This document shows, piece by piece, positions 47,371 to 57,713 of a stretch of DNA of 64,000 nucleotides. How positions within the stretch are numbered: the first letter of the stretch is position 1; every line of letters starts with the position of its first letter. The stretch is from Mytilus californianus (taxonomy: Eukaryota > Mollusca > Bivalvia > Mytilida > Mytilidae), in NCBI RefSeq assembly GCF_021869535.1, contig NW_026262593.1, forward strand, positions 69,590,322-69,654,321, read 5' to 3'. The notes under the pieces are model-generated. The model was not told the DNA's origin. It searched no databases and saw nothing but the letters and a program-made list of their open reading frames with translations. The translations under genes were made by a program, and so were the position numbers.

Positions 47371-49500
47371 GTCATGTTTTGTTGATTATGGTCCTTTTTG
47401 ATTTTTGAATTCAAGGGGTAAAAATGATACTGTCTAAATAAAAATCCTTATGATATCTTCTCCTTTTAAAAATTGGCTCTGGCTACGATTTCCCGCAAAA
47501 AGTAACTATAAGAAATGATTATTATTTCCGAGCTAAATTGCAAAAATTCATTTCCGGACAGGGACCCGATTTTATAAGGAAATTGCAGGTAACAATAAAA
47601 TCTTTTTGTTATTGTTACCTACAGTTAAAATACACTAGCTTGAGACGTAAATCTTTTGTTCAAACTCTCCATTATTTTCAGGAATGGAAAGTTATTTTCT
47701 ATTGTTCATCTTCATTCATCCGGACGTTTTGCCCTTTGGAGATTTCCATGGGTACTTTCTTTAAAAAGTGTTCATATTTTACTTATATGTAATATAAGTT
47801 TTGTTTATACAAACAAGAGTATAATTAATATCTGGTGAAAGATGCTGACATCATTGATACATTAAACATCATTGACCACCTGTTTTAGCTTGAGAATAAT
47901 TTCTATGGTATTTGACACTTTGAGGTTATGGAGTCTCAACAGGAAAAACATTAATCTTTTCCTAATCAGATATATGTCACAAGTAATTACTCTTGGTGAG
48001 GAAATGCAGATTATGATAACAGATCTTATAAAATTTATTGCACAGCAATTAGTATCTCATTCTGAAGGCCAAGTGAGGTCAGTCTTCTCCCCCTATATGA
48101 TTGATGTACCCAATCTGTGTGTGAAGCCATATACATGGTCTTTGTATAATCACTTTCTAGGTTCATAGCAGTCTGACTAGTTGATATAGTTTACAGTGCT
48201 ATTATTTAATTTACCACCCACCATCCACCTTCCTAACACCTTCAATAATGTTTCATGACAAGAGAAACATTTCAGCAATTTTACTAGTGATATATATTAT
48301 TTTTCTTTTCTTATTTTATTTCCTTGATGGAATTTTATCACTGGTCATTTCTAAAATTTCATTCATCCCCAAGCATTTCGGGGACAAATTTGATCAAAAT
48401 TATTCCAGCGCCAGTTTGATAGACCCTGCTACTTTCTACTTGTAACAGCACCTCATGGGCTATCCCCTGATGCAGACCTTGCACAATCCGGCTGCAGATG
48501 AGATGTCTATTCTCATCCTCTCTGTGGAGACACTCCACTTCCTGGCTGGCGCATTGTCGGGCAGGCAGGTTCTTCCTTACACTGAAGGTTGCAAGCTGAC
48601 CTGCTCAGGCAGGAACTCAAAATTTTATTTTGTATGCTGAGTGTTTCTTAAGGGCCAAAACTGATTTGATTGTTTATAATAAAATTATTATTCTAACATA
48701 TCTTCCTGCTTTAAGCCGGTGTGACTTGCAAGTATTATGTTTTGGTTAACACACAGATATCCCTATGTAAAATTTGGTTTAGTTGTGTTTGGAGTTGGTC
48801 ATTGGTGTACAATGCTTAAATATGTGGGTTGCTGTCTTGACTTTAATTGAGATTTGCTCAATCAGGAGAGTTTACTTGAACTAAATATTGGACATTAGGA
48901 TTTCTCATCAATACATACAGGAAATAAACAGGACTTCTTATCGATACACACAGAAAATAATTTACCTAAATTACAGCTGTAAAATACAGGTTGATGTGAT
49001 CATTAAACTTTTCATTTCATCAATGGAAGGCTTACATTATGAAACTTTGCTCTTTGGAATAGGTAAATAAATATAACTCAAAATATTTAGTAAGCCTGCC
49101 ATTGGTGACCTACAATGTTTTGTTCACTGACACTATACATTTATAAAAGTCTTTGCATACCACTCAGACACAAATAATAAACAACCACCTTATTAAACTA
49201 CAGGAAATATTTCCACCTAACGAGATTTCAGAAAAGATTAGAGACTACAAGAAAATTACAATATGAGACTATTATACATACTGACTACATACAACAGGTT
49301 TGAATAAACCAATGGAAATAATTCTAAAGGACGTAACGCGATATTGAATGAAGATGAAAACTTCGTAAAACGACTCATGCAGGTTTTTTTATCGGTGGGA
49401 TCGAGTAATACAATGAACACCAAATATCTCATTTTTGACAAACAGCTTTTATTTGCGAGTCGTCATTGTATAAAATGCAGTATCGTAATCACTAAAATTC
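47371..49500. other. Non-coding stretch
   Basis: Mostly AT-rich. A short GC-richer island (48440-48620) has an open plus frame without a recognised motif. Confidence 0.45.
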
Positions 49501-49692
49501 AACAACAATGTCCGAAGTTTGTTTTCCGATGCAAATCTTAGCTGACTTTCTGTCACAGATAACATCCATTGCGTGCCATTCCTCTTCTGTGCATCTACAA
49601 AATATAAACACAGTTCTTGAATATTTTTTCCCCTGGTGGTCCTTAAAGAAAATCTGCTCGTTCTCACTATTATTTCTATTGCAAAATACCAA
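49492..49692 (-). other. Unidentified small Cys-containing open frame
   Basis: 66 codons, minus strand: NNSENEQIFFKDHQGKKYSR, FIFCRCTEEEWHAMDVICDR, KICIGKQTSDIVVEF-stop. Six Cys and a charged, beta-like pattern make it look more protein-like than its neighbours. No family recognised, no supported splice sites. Might be the last exon of an unknown gene or chance. Confidence 0.25.
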
Positions 49693-49772
49693 AATTGTGT
49701 CAGTCCTTGAAAAATTTTGATGGTCAAAACCTTCGGACCACCAATTTTCGAGAACACATTAACATTATTCAA

Positions 49773-52316
49773 TAATGAAAATTAAAGAAAAATTATATTT
49801 CACTCAAAGATTTGCTTTTAATTTTACCGTTTAATATCCATCTCCTTGAAATTTAAAATGTTGTATTTTGATTTTGTACGGCAAAAAACGTTTGTTGCAT
49901 GTTAATAGTTACTCGGATAGTTTCCAAAATAATATTGTGATTTCATAGAATAAATAGTTCAAGAAACTGAAATGGTAAAAATGGCGTATTTGGTATATTA
50001 TTTTAATGTTCGTTGTGTGACCATGCTAAAAGTAGCTTCTCACATTATTTTGGACTTTTACTTAAAATTTACAATTCTGACATTTTGGACTTCATTTAAT
50101 TGTGTTTAATTAGTTATTTTATATTTTGGTTTCTATTTTTCTTATCCATAACTTTTGATCAACATGTTTTGATGTATTAATTTGAAATTCTCAGTTTGGA
50201 GTGTTTTAATCAGATTATGATAATTAAAAATCGTTATAGTAAAATTATGAATTGCAAAAAATTTTAATATAACAGTTGTCATTATTTTAATATAGTATAA
50301 GTAGACATTTGCGGTACTGTCATACGCCTACAATTAGGACCACAAAATCACTTTCAGATAGCATCTAAATCTTGGGTCGTCTCAAAGCGCAAATAGTAGT
50401 TCCAAAGAAAAGTCTAACTCCAATGATGTTTTTTCTATAGCTGAACAACGAAGTTTTTACGAAATATATGAAAGTAATGTGTACACATTAATTATTATAC
50501 ATGGTATTATCCAGGTTCAACATGCTGTTTATTTACGGAGTATGATAGAATGGACAAACATCATTTAATAAATTGTACATGAGAAATAAAATGTCGTTAG
50601 CTAGGTGTAAAGAAAGGGCGATCAACTAAGGAGCATGTTAACAATAGTTTATGCTTATTCAAAGACATAAATTTTCCATATTTTTTTTAAGATAATGAGG
50701 GGATACAGAGGTTGGGTGCTTAAGAAATATTTATTGTTCATGGCATTTTACTTGCCGATTGGTATATATTTATTATCTTTTATTTTTTTCTGAATTGGGC
50801 AAACACTTTTGTCCTAGTTTTTGGTATAAAAAAAATCAAAAATTTACGAAAAAAACACAACACCGTTATCAATGAACATCTTTGTGTCGAATATTTGTCA
50901 GACTCTGAAGAAATGTAAAATAGGTGTACTCAAATAGTTGGAATTTTAATAACTTTCTTTTCAAATTAAACAAGACCAATACCAGGTCTGGACCTGCGTC
51001 ACTGAATGTAATTGATTGATATTGGATGTACACTGAAGCATACCTGATCATTCCCCTTCATTGAAGGCAAGACAACTTTTAATGAAAAATTTCCTTATAC
51101 AATGAGTGTTGTAAAATTTCAAACAATCGGAAAACAGGAAGTGGCTTCATGGTTGGTGTAAAAATTGCTTACACGCTGCAACTCTTAATTATTAAGCTGC
51201 AGACTAAATATAAAATCATTCCCTTCAATAGAGGCCAGGAAAACTTTGAGAAAGGTTCTCGGACGGATGGACGGACGGACAGAGTCGAGCGATTACTAGA
51301 CCAAGGTCAACATGACTACTGGGTTCTGAGTTTATTGTTTTTGTGCAATTTTTATAGAGATCTTGGAAATCATTTGAGTATAGATTTTTTTCACGGCGTC
51401 GACAATTCTTTCTGTCCCATGAACATGGATTGGTCAGGTCTAATCGAAGCAGCAGTAACTCATGAGCCGATACCTGTACAATTTTCTTGAAATTATACTT
51501 TCGAGTGCACTTATGACGGTCACACAAAGTTTATCCGCAAAATGTTTCCGTTGTTTAAAAGGGATAAAAGGTGCAAAGGTACATTTCTTATCAGGCGAGA
51601 AGAAATTTTTAAAAACAATCACACACTATTTAAGTCGGTTAGGGAGCAGTTTCGGATACAAAAGTGTAATCGTAAAAACGAAGGACATAAATATTTCAAA
51701 AGCACTGCGCTACGGAAGGCTTAATAATTATATTGTGTTACTTGCTTATCGCATTCTCCCGTTATTTTCAAGTGCACCGTTCGTATAGTACCCTCTGAAT
51801 GAAATTTTTGCTTATTTTGCTAAACTAAAATAAGGTAAGACAAAAAGAGAAGTACTTTCTCTGAGCAACAAAATATATCTGAACAGACATCTAGTATTGA
51901 CAGTTTATACAAGACAAACAATTGTTCGAAAACCCCAGAATATGTAGAGGAAGTCTAAAAAATTAAACAGACTTATTACACTCTAAAGAGTAAAGCTTGA
52001 ACACCCAATCGGAAAAAAAACAAAAAATACAAAGTAATGGGGATTTTTTGGTGACATATCCAATACAGCGATTCAAATCTGTTGTGACTATTTGTGCTGC
52101 ATTGGTGTGTCGTCGAAACGACTTATTTACATAATAAAAAAATCATTTGGTTTTACTAGGTATATCTATTGTTACTTTTTTATATTTTAAGATAACCCCT
52201 TGTTTTTCGTCAATTGTAATCGTAAGTCTAAGTGTCATTCTAGGTACATACTTAGTTTTCGCAAATGCCTTTATATTATGACTAATGAAAATAATTTGAG
52301 GCGGTACGGATAAAAC
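49773..52316. other. Non-coding stretch before the DIRS-type element
   Basis: AT-rich. A short GGAC/GGAT-rich block (51265-51285) is part of an old dispersed repeat (about 51000-51300). A 108-codon plus frame at 51462-51788 has no recognised motif. Confidence 0.45.
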
Positions 52317-52654
52317 TTGAATAAGGCGCGGTTTATAGAGAGAGAAAGAGAGACGGGCAAAGTTAACATATAGGAATAGGTAATTCGGACAGAGTGGGAG
52401 GGGTATTAAGTAATAACGTGATGCATCTACTTAGTATTATCTATTATGGACTCGAGGTTATGGAACGTGATATTTATATTTATCAAAGTTGTACATATAT
52501 CGATACAAGTTTGTTGTGTTTTAAGGTACACGTGTTATGGTATTTATAGATAGGTCTGTTTGATTGGATGTATAAAAGTATACGGGTAGAATTTCATGCA
52601 CAGGTGGTTTGAAAGTAGTTTAAGTCATTCGAATCATTGCAGTCAAGTGTACTA
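52317..52654 (+). repeat. Split direct repeat A1
   Basis: Starts TTGAATAAGGCGCGGTTTAT and ends CAGTCAAGTGTACTA. It matches A2 apart from a few substitutions and an indel after GATGCATCTA. Confidence 0.95.
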
Positions 52655-52697
52655 GAGGTTTTTCGAATTTCTTACGTTTTGGTATATTCAATCTACC

Positions 52698-53442
52698 ATG
52701 GAAAATTCTGAAAGTGAAGAGACTATTTCAATTACTTGTAGAGAATCTGAAGTAGTTCGTGAAGAGCCAAAGAAGTTGCTGAATCAGAATCAACTTTATG
52801 CCTTTTTACGGACTATTTTGATAGCAGAATAGGAAATCTGAAACGTGAGTTGAAAGAAGAAGCGGCAAGTAAATCTGATAAAATTTGAAAAAGCTAAAAG
52901 CAGAACATTCGTATAATTTTAAGTTTGCCGGGAACAAAGTTCAGCTCGAATTTAATTCTGACATTGACCACGAGATATCAAGAATCAAACACGCCGCCGA
53001 GTCCAGGGATTATCATAAGATTAAAGACATTTGCTATGACCTCAAAGACAAAATCCACAAGTGTAACAAATGCATCAAGATTGCAGACAAATCCCCTGCC
53101 GGGTGGAGTACAGTCAAGGATTATCTTTCGGATGATCTTGCATCAGATACCGACGATGAGAAAGGAATCCGGTCAGCAGAAAGCCATGCTCTCAAGGCGA
53201 AGAAGAACCGCAAGCAAGACAGGATCAAACGTAAATTCAGCAACAGTTATGGATCAAAAATGCCTGACATTTCCCGCACAGTACCTACTGCCACTGTTAC
53301 TAGTGCTACTGACCGTAATTTTCGTGCCAACGAAAAAACCAACACTGGACATAAATCCACAGACATCTGTTTTGGTTGCCAGGTCATGGGTCACTGGAGA
53401 AGAAACTGCTCAAAGTTTAACAATCCAACAAGTTCCAGATAA
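52698..53442 (+). pseudogene. DIRS gag-like protein with CCHC zinc knuckle
   Basis: ATG at 52698 opens an acidic stretch (MENSESEETISITCRESEVV). The frame then shifts and a TGA at about 52886 separates it from the main open part. That holds ICYDLKDKIHKCNKCIKIAD, GWSTVKDYLSDDLASDTDDE, a basic tail and the zinc knuckle CFGCQVMGHWRRNC (C-x2-C-x4-H-x4-C) at about 53368-53409. Stop at 53440-53442. Binds element RNA in relatives. Confidence 0.8.
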
Positions 53443-53559
53443 AGATGTTAATGATAAGTATTATTTTGATTTTGTTGACAATAATTAAGGTGATTTAAAA
53501 GAACAGTTAAATACTTTACAACTGGATTCATACGAATACGAACAATCAATTAGTGTACA

Positions 53560-55350
53560 ATCTGTTAAAGGTAGACTGAAAAAAACATTTTGATTATTGG
53601 AAAAAGATAGAAGCAAATTCTTATGTATTAGACATTATTGAAAACGGTTATGCTTTTATTACAACACCGAATTAGTAAAAATAATAAATCTGCTTTTGAT
53701 AATGCAGAATTTGTATCACAAGCTATTGCTGATCTTTTGATTCATGATTGTATTGAAGAAGTTAAAACCAGACCTCATGTTATAAATCCGTTAAAAGTTT
53801 CGACACAAAAATTGGGAAAAAGAGATTAATTTAAGACTTACGGGAAGGTAATAAACATATTTGGAAAAACAAAATAAATTTGAAGATTGGAGGGTAGCGT
53901 TACAATATTTTGAGAAAAATAGCTTCAATTCTAAATTTGATTTGAGGTCTGGTTATCATCATTTCGATATCGCAAAATCCAGTCAAACTTACTTAGGTTT
54001 TCATGGGAAGGAAAATTTTACATTTTTACAGTATTACCATTCGGCTTGTCTTCTAGTCCATATGTGTTCACAAAATGTCTAAGGCTTAGTTAAGTTTAGG
54101 AGGAAAAATGGTATCCGTATTGTTTATATTTAGATGATGGTATGGGTACTAATTCTGATTTTGATTCTGCCTATTTTAGATTCTGTTTTCGTGTCACAGA
54201 CGTTATATAATGCTGGTTTTGTAGTTAACATAGAAACACCTATATGGAAACATTGTCAGGATTTTGTTTGGTTAAGTTTAATTTGGAATTCGTTGAATCA
54301 CAGTATCCAAGTTCCTTTACAGAGAGTAGTTGATCTTATTACTTGTAATAATCAATTGATGGATTCTTTGCCTTTTGTCAGTGCACGCATGCATTCTAGC
54401 CGGGGTCACCGGGAGAGTTATTTCTATGTCACCTGTCATGGGTAATGTGACCAGATTAATGACTAGAGATTTATATAGATTGATTGAGACACGTGTTTCA
54501 TGGGACTATAGTTTCATCTTAAGGGATAAAGAGGTCATAGGCGAGTTACAGTTTTGGATACATAAAATTTCTGCTTTAAATTTGAATTTTTTTCAGAGTA
54601 TAAGGTTCCATCTATAATTGTGTATTCGGATGCTAGCAGTTTTGCTTGTGGAGCTTATTCTTGTAATTAGATAATCAGATTTTTCATAAAATGTGGACTT
54701 GCGGAGAGAAAGAGTTAAGTTCGACATGGAGGGAATTGAAGGCTATAGAATCATGTATATATACATTTCTAGGTCAGTTATGCGGGAAAGTGTTAAAGTG
54801 GTTTACGGACAGTCAGAATTGTGTAGGTATAATGGAGTTCTGTAGTGGTAAACCGCAATTACATAGATTGGCGTTGTCAATATTTTCTACTTGTGTAAAG
54901 AATTCTATTAATATAGATATTGAATGGATACCTAGAGATGAAAATGTTAAAGCAGATGCTATAAGTAAGATTTTTGATTTTGACGATTGGGGTATCAGTG
55001 TTGAGTTTTTTTAATTTATAGATTCTATGTATGGACCTCATTCAGTTGATAGATTTGCCGACAGTAATAACAAGAAAATTGAATTATTTAATTCTAGATT
55101 TTACACGCCAGGTTCATCAGTTGTAGATGCCCTTTCCTTTGATTGGAAAGGGGACAACAATTTGTTGGTTCCCCCTATACATTTAGTATGTACTGTTATT
55201 AAACATTGTATTGCGTGTAAAGCTTCAGGTACTCTTATTGCACCAAAATGGCAGTCTGCGCCATTTTGGCCTTTGTTATTTCAGAATAATTTGTTATGCC
55301 AACCTTATGTGGCTGAGATGCTTGGACATTTGTATTCATGGTTCAAATAA
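53560..55350 (+). pseudogene. DIRS reverse transcriptase and RNase H
   Basis: Broken into at least seven pieces by stops and frameshifts. N-terminus HFDYWKKIEANSYVLDIIEN (frame near 53580). RT palm FDLRSGYHHFDIAKSSQTYL (about 53938-53998) and the catalytic YLDDGMGTN with Y-L-D-D at 54127-54138. RNase H with SDASSFACGAYS (about 54628-54660), STWRELKAIESC, KWFTDSQNCVGIM and WIPRDENVKADAIS. The C-terminal extension GPHSVDRFADSNNKKIELFN is typical of DIRS polymerases. The active residues remain visible but no intact protein is possible. Confidence 0.85.
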
Positions 55351-55484
55351 GAAATCATTGTTCGGTTCAAAGGATTTTAAAGGCACTGTACTTGCTGTAC
55401 GGATGGTGACCTAATATTGAAACAATTGATTGAACTTTGAATAATAATAAAAACAATTTTTTTTTATTTTGTTTAGTTGGTTAT

Positions 55485-55800
55485 CTTCACAACATGATTG
55501 TCTAGAATAACAATATAGATATGCTGATTGACTAGAGTAACACTATAGATATGCCGCTTGGCTAGAATATCAATATAGATATGCCGCTTGGCTAGAATAA
55601 CAAAGCAGATTGCCGCTTAGCTGTAATACCAATGAAGGTATATCGATTGGCTAGAATACAAAAATAAATATGCCGCCTGGACAGAAAAACAATATAAATA
55701 TGCTGATTTAAAACCAACAAATATGCCGCTTGGCTACATGACACTGGATGTTCATTGTCAATGTAATGTATCAAAATGCTACATGTCGCTTGGCTACAAT
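55485..55800. repeat. Degenerate 30-bp minisatellite inside the DIRS element
   Basis: About ten imperfect units of ATGCCGCTTGGCTAGAATAA plus CAATATAGAT between the RNase H and recombinase regions. Confidence 0.85.
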
Positions 55801-55959
55801 ATGATATAATTTCACAAGATTTACACTATACATATAGTAAGCTGGCTTATTTTGGATATAACTTCTTTATACAGATAAATTATTTTCTCTTTTTATTATA
55901 CATAAATCAGATTTGTTTCATACGGGAAGGTGGATAAAGAAAATGATATTCGTTTAAAG

Positions 55960-56909
55960 GAGCTTTCGACAAAATTGCCAGAGGTTTTTTTTTAATTCAA
56001 AAGCATTAAATACTGTAAAAAAGTATAAATATGGTTTTAAAGCTTGGTGCAGGTGGTGTAATCAATATGATTCAGTTGGCAACATGCCAGCTAGTGATTA
56101 TCATGTGAGCTTGTATATAGTTTATTTTATGCAAACGAGTGTTCAGCTTCAAAGATAGACGAAGTTATATATTCAATAGGTTTTGCACATAAAATTGCTG
56201 GATTTGTTAATCCGTGTTCTTCTGATCTTGTTGTACGAGTAGCCGAAGGAGCTTAAAGGTAGTTATCTCGTCCAAGTAATAAGAAGGAACCGATTTCAGC
56301 CGAAATCTTAAGTAAACTTGTTGAAAAATTCGGAGTGTTAAGAAATCTGTATGATATACGTATTGGTACAATGTGTTTGATTGGTTATGCTGGTTTTATG
56401 AGGTTTTCTGAATTAGTAAATATTCGTTCCTGTGACGTCCAATTTCATGCCACTCATGTGTCGATTTTTATCGAAAAAAGCAAAACGGACAAATACAGAA
56501 AAGGAAGCAATGTTATTATTTCAAAAACAAATAAAAATACATGTCCAGTAAAGATGTTATCTCATTATATATCATTATCTAAAATAGATATTAATGATGA
56601 GAAATTTATTTTTCGACAAATTACATTTTGCAAAAAATTGAAAATCTATGAATTACGTTGCGATGGTCACATTTCTTATACTAGAGCAAGGGAAATGTTA
56701 TTGGAGAAGTTGGAAGCCATAGGATTGGATAAGAAAAGGTTTGGATTACATTCACTTCGTTCTGGAGGGGCTTCTTCTGCGGCTAATACCGGGATATCAG
56801 ATAGAGTGTTTAAAAACATGGCAGATGGAGATCCGAATCGGCTAAGGATGAATATGTGAAGGCAAACATTATTACTCAATTATCTGTATCTCAGAATTTA
56901 GGGATTTAA
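55960..56909 (+). pseudogene. DIRS tyrosine recombinase
   Basis: The N-terminal helical part (KKYKYGFKAWCRWCNQYDSV; SIGFAHKIAGFVNPCSSDLV) is in broken frames. The catalytic part 56335-56859 is open: Arg in FMRFSEL (residue 23 of this part), Lys in SKTDKYRKG, His and Arg in GLHSLRSGG. A one-base loss in the A-run near 56812 puts the next conserved box (HGRW and the S-A-K-D-E-Y segment with the expected catalytic Tyr) into another frame, which runs to TAA at 56907-56909. This enzyme would integrate the circular cDNA in place of an integrase. Confidence 0.88.
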
Positions 56910-56953
56910 TAATAATAAATTGATCATACATTTGCCCGATCTTTGTTTTTTCG

Positions 56954-57056
56954 AAAATGCACTTGACTTTTGCAAGTGGCTACTCCCATGTGAGAGTTTT
57001 GTATTATATTGATAAATGTTTTATGTTCGGTTGAGGTTACGAATTAGAACATAATT
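56954..57056 (+). repeat. Split direct repeat B1
   Basis: 103 bp, starts AAAATGCACTTGACTTTTGC and ends GAATTAGAACATAATT; one difference from B2. TTGACTTTTGCAAGTGG inside can form a small hairpin. Confidence 0.95.
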
Positions 57057-57066
57057 ATATTTAAAT

Positions 57067-57397
57067 TTGAATAAGGCGCGGTTTATAGAGAGAGAAAGAG
57101 AGACGGGCAAAGTTAACATATAGGAATAGGTCATTCGGACAGAGTGGGAGGGGTATTAAGTAATAACGTGATGCATCTATTATCTATTATGGACTCGAGG
57201 TTATGGAACGTGATATTTATATTTATCAAAGTTGTACATATATCGATACAAGTTTGTTGTGTTTTAATGTACTGGTGTTATGGTATTTATAGATAGGTCT
57301 GTTTGATTGGAAGTATAAAAGTATACGGGTAGAATTTCATGCAACGGTGGTTTGATAGTAGTTTAAGTCATTCGAATCAATGCAGTCAAGTGTACTA
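57067..57397 (+). repeat. Split direct repeat A2
   Basis: Second copy of A1, seven bases shorter. Confidence 0.95.
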
Positions 57398-57517
57398 AAT
57401 TATTTATTTACAGGTTGATTGTCCAAGATGGCTCGCAAATATTGATTTGCTCTTTAGAGACAGACAATTCTCATTGAGATAAAATGAATGACGTGTACTA
57501 ATTATCTGAATTAAAAA

Positions 57518-57620
57518 AAAATGCACTTGACTTTTGCAAGTGGCTACTCCCATGTGAGAGTTTTGTATCATATTGATAAATGTTTTATGTTCGGTTGAGG
57601 TTACGAATTAGAACATAATT
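57518..57620 (+). repeat. Split direct repeat B2
   Basis: 103 bp, near-identical to B1; right end of the element. Confidence 0.95.
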
Positions 57621-57713
57621 GTTTAACGTTCGGAAACTGTTTGTGTCTTTTCCGTCTATCCCGGATGTTGGTGTGACAGTCTAATAACAAGTGTTGATGA
57701 AGCTGTTAGAGTC

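Larger units (their letters stand above)
52317..57620 (+). mobile_element. DIRS-order retrotransposon with split direct repeats
   Basis: Layout: A1 (52317-52654), coding region, B1 (56954-57056), A2 (57067-57397), B2 (57518-57620). A1/A2 and B1/B2 are nearly identical direct repeats; such split direct repeats are diagnostic of PAT/Ngaro-like DIRS elements. It encodes gag-like, reverse transcriptase plus RNase H, and tyrosine recombinase regions in that order, all damaged. No LTR or integrase. B1 and A2 are adjacent, but A2 and B2 are separated by 120 bp. The high A1/A2 similarity suggests a fairly recent insertion although the coding part is broken. Confidence 0.92.

Noticed and set aside
51149-51788. 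Overlapping open frames of about 110 codons on both strands
   Set aside because: No motif and no splice sites. The first overlaps a dispersed repeat rich in GGAC/GGAT.
52317-57397. A1 and A2 as LTRs of an ordinary LTR retrotransposon
   Set aside because: The second repeat pair (B1/B2), the tyrosine recombinase and the lack of a DDE integrase fit DIRS instead.
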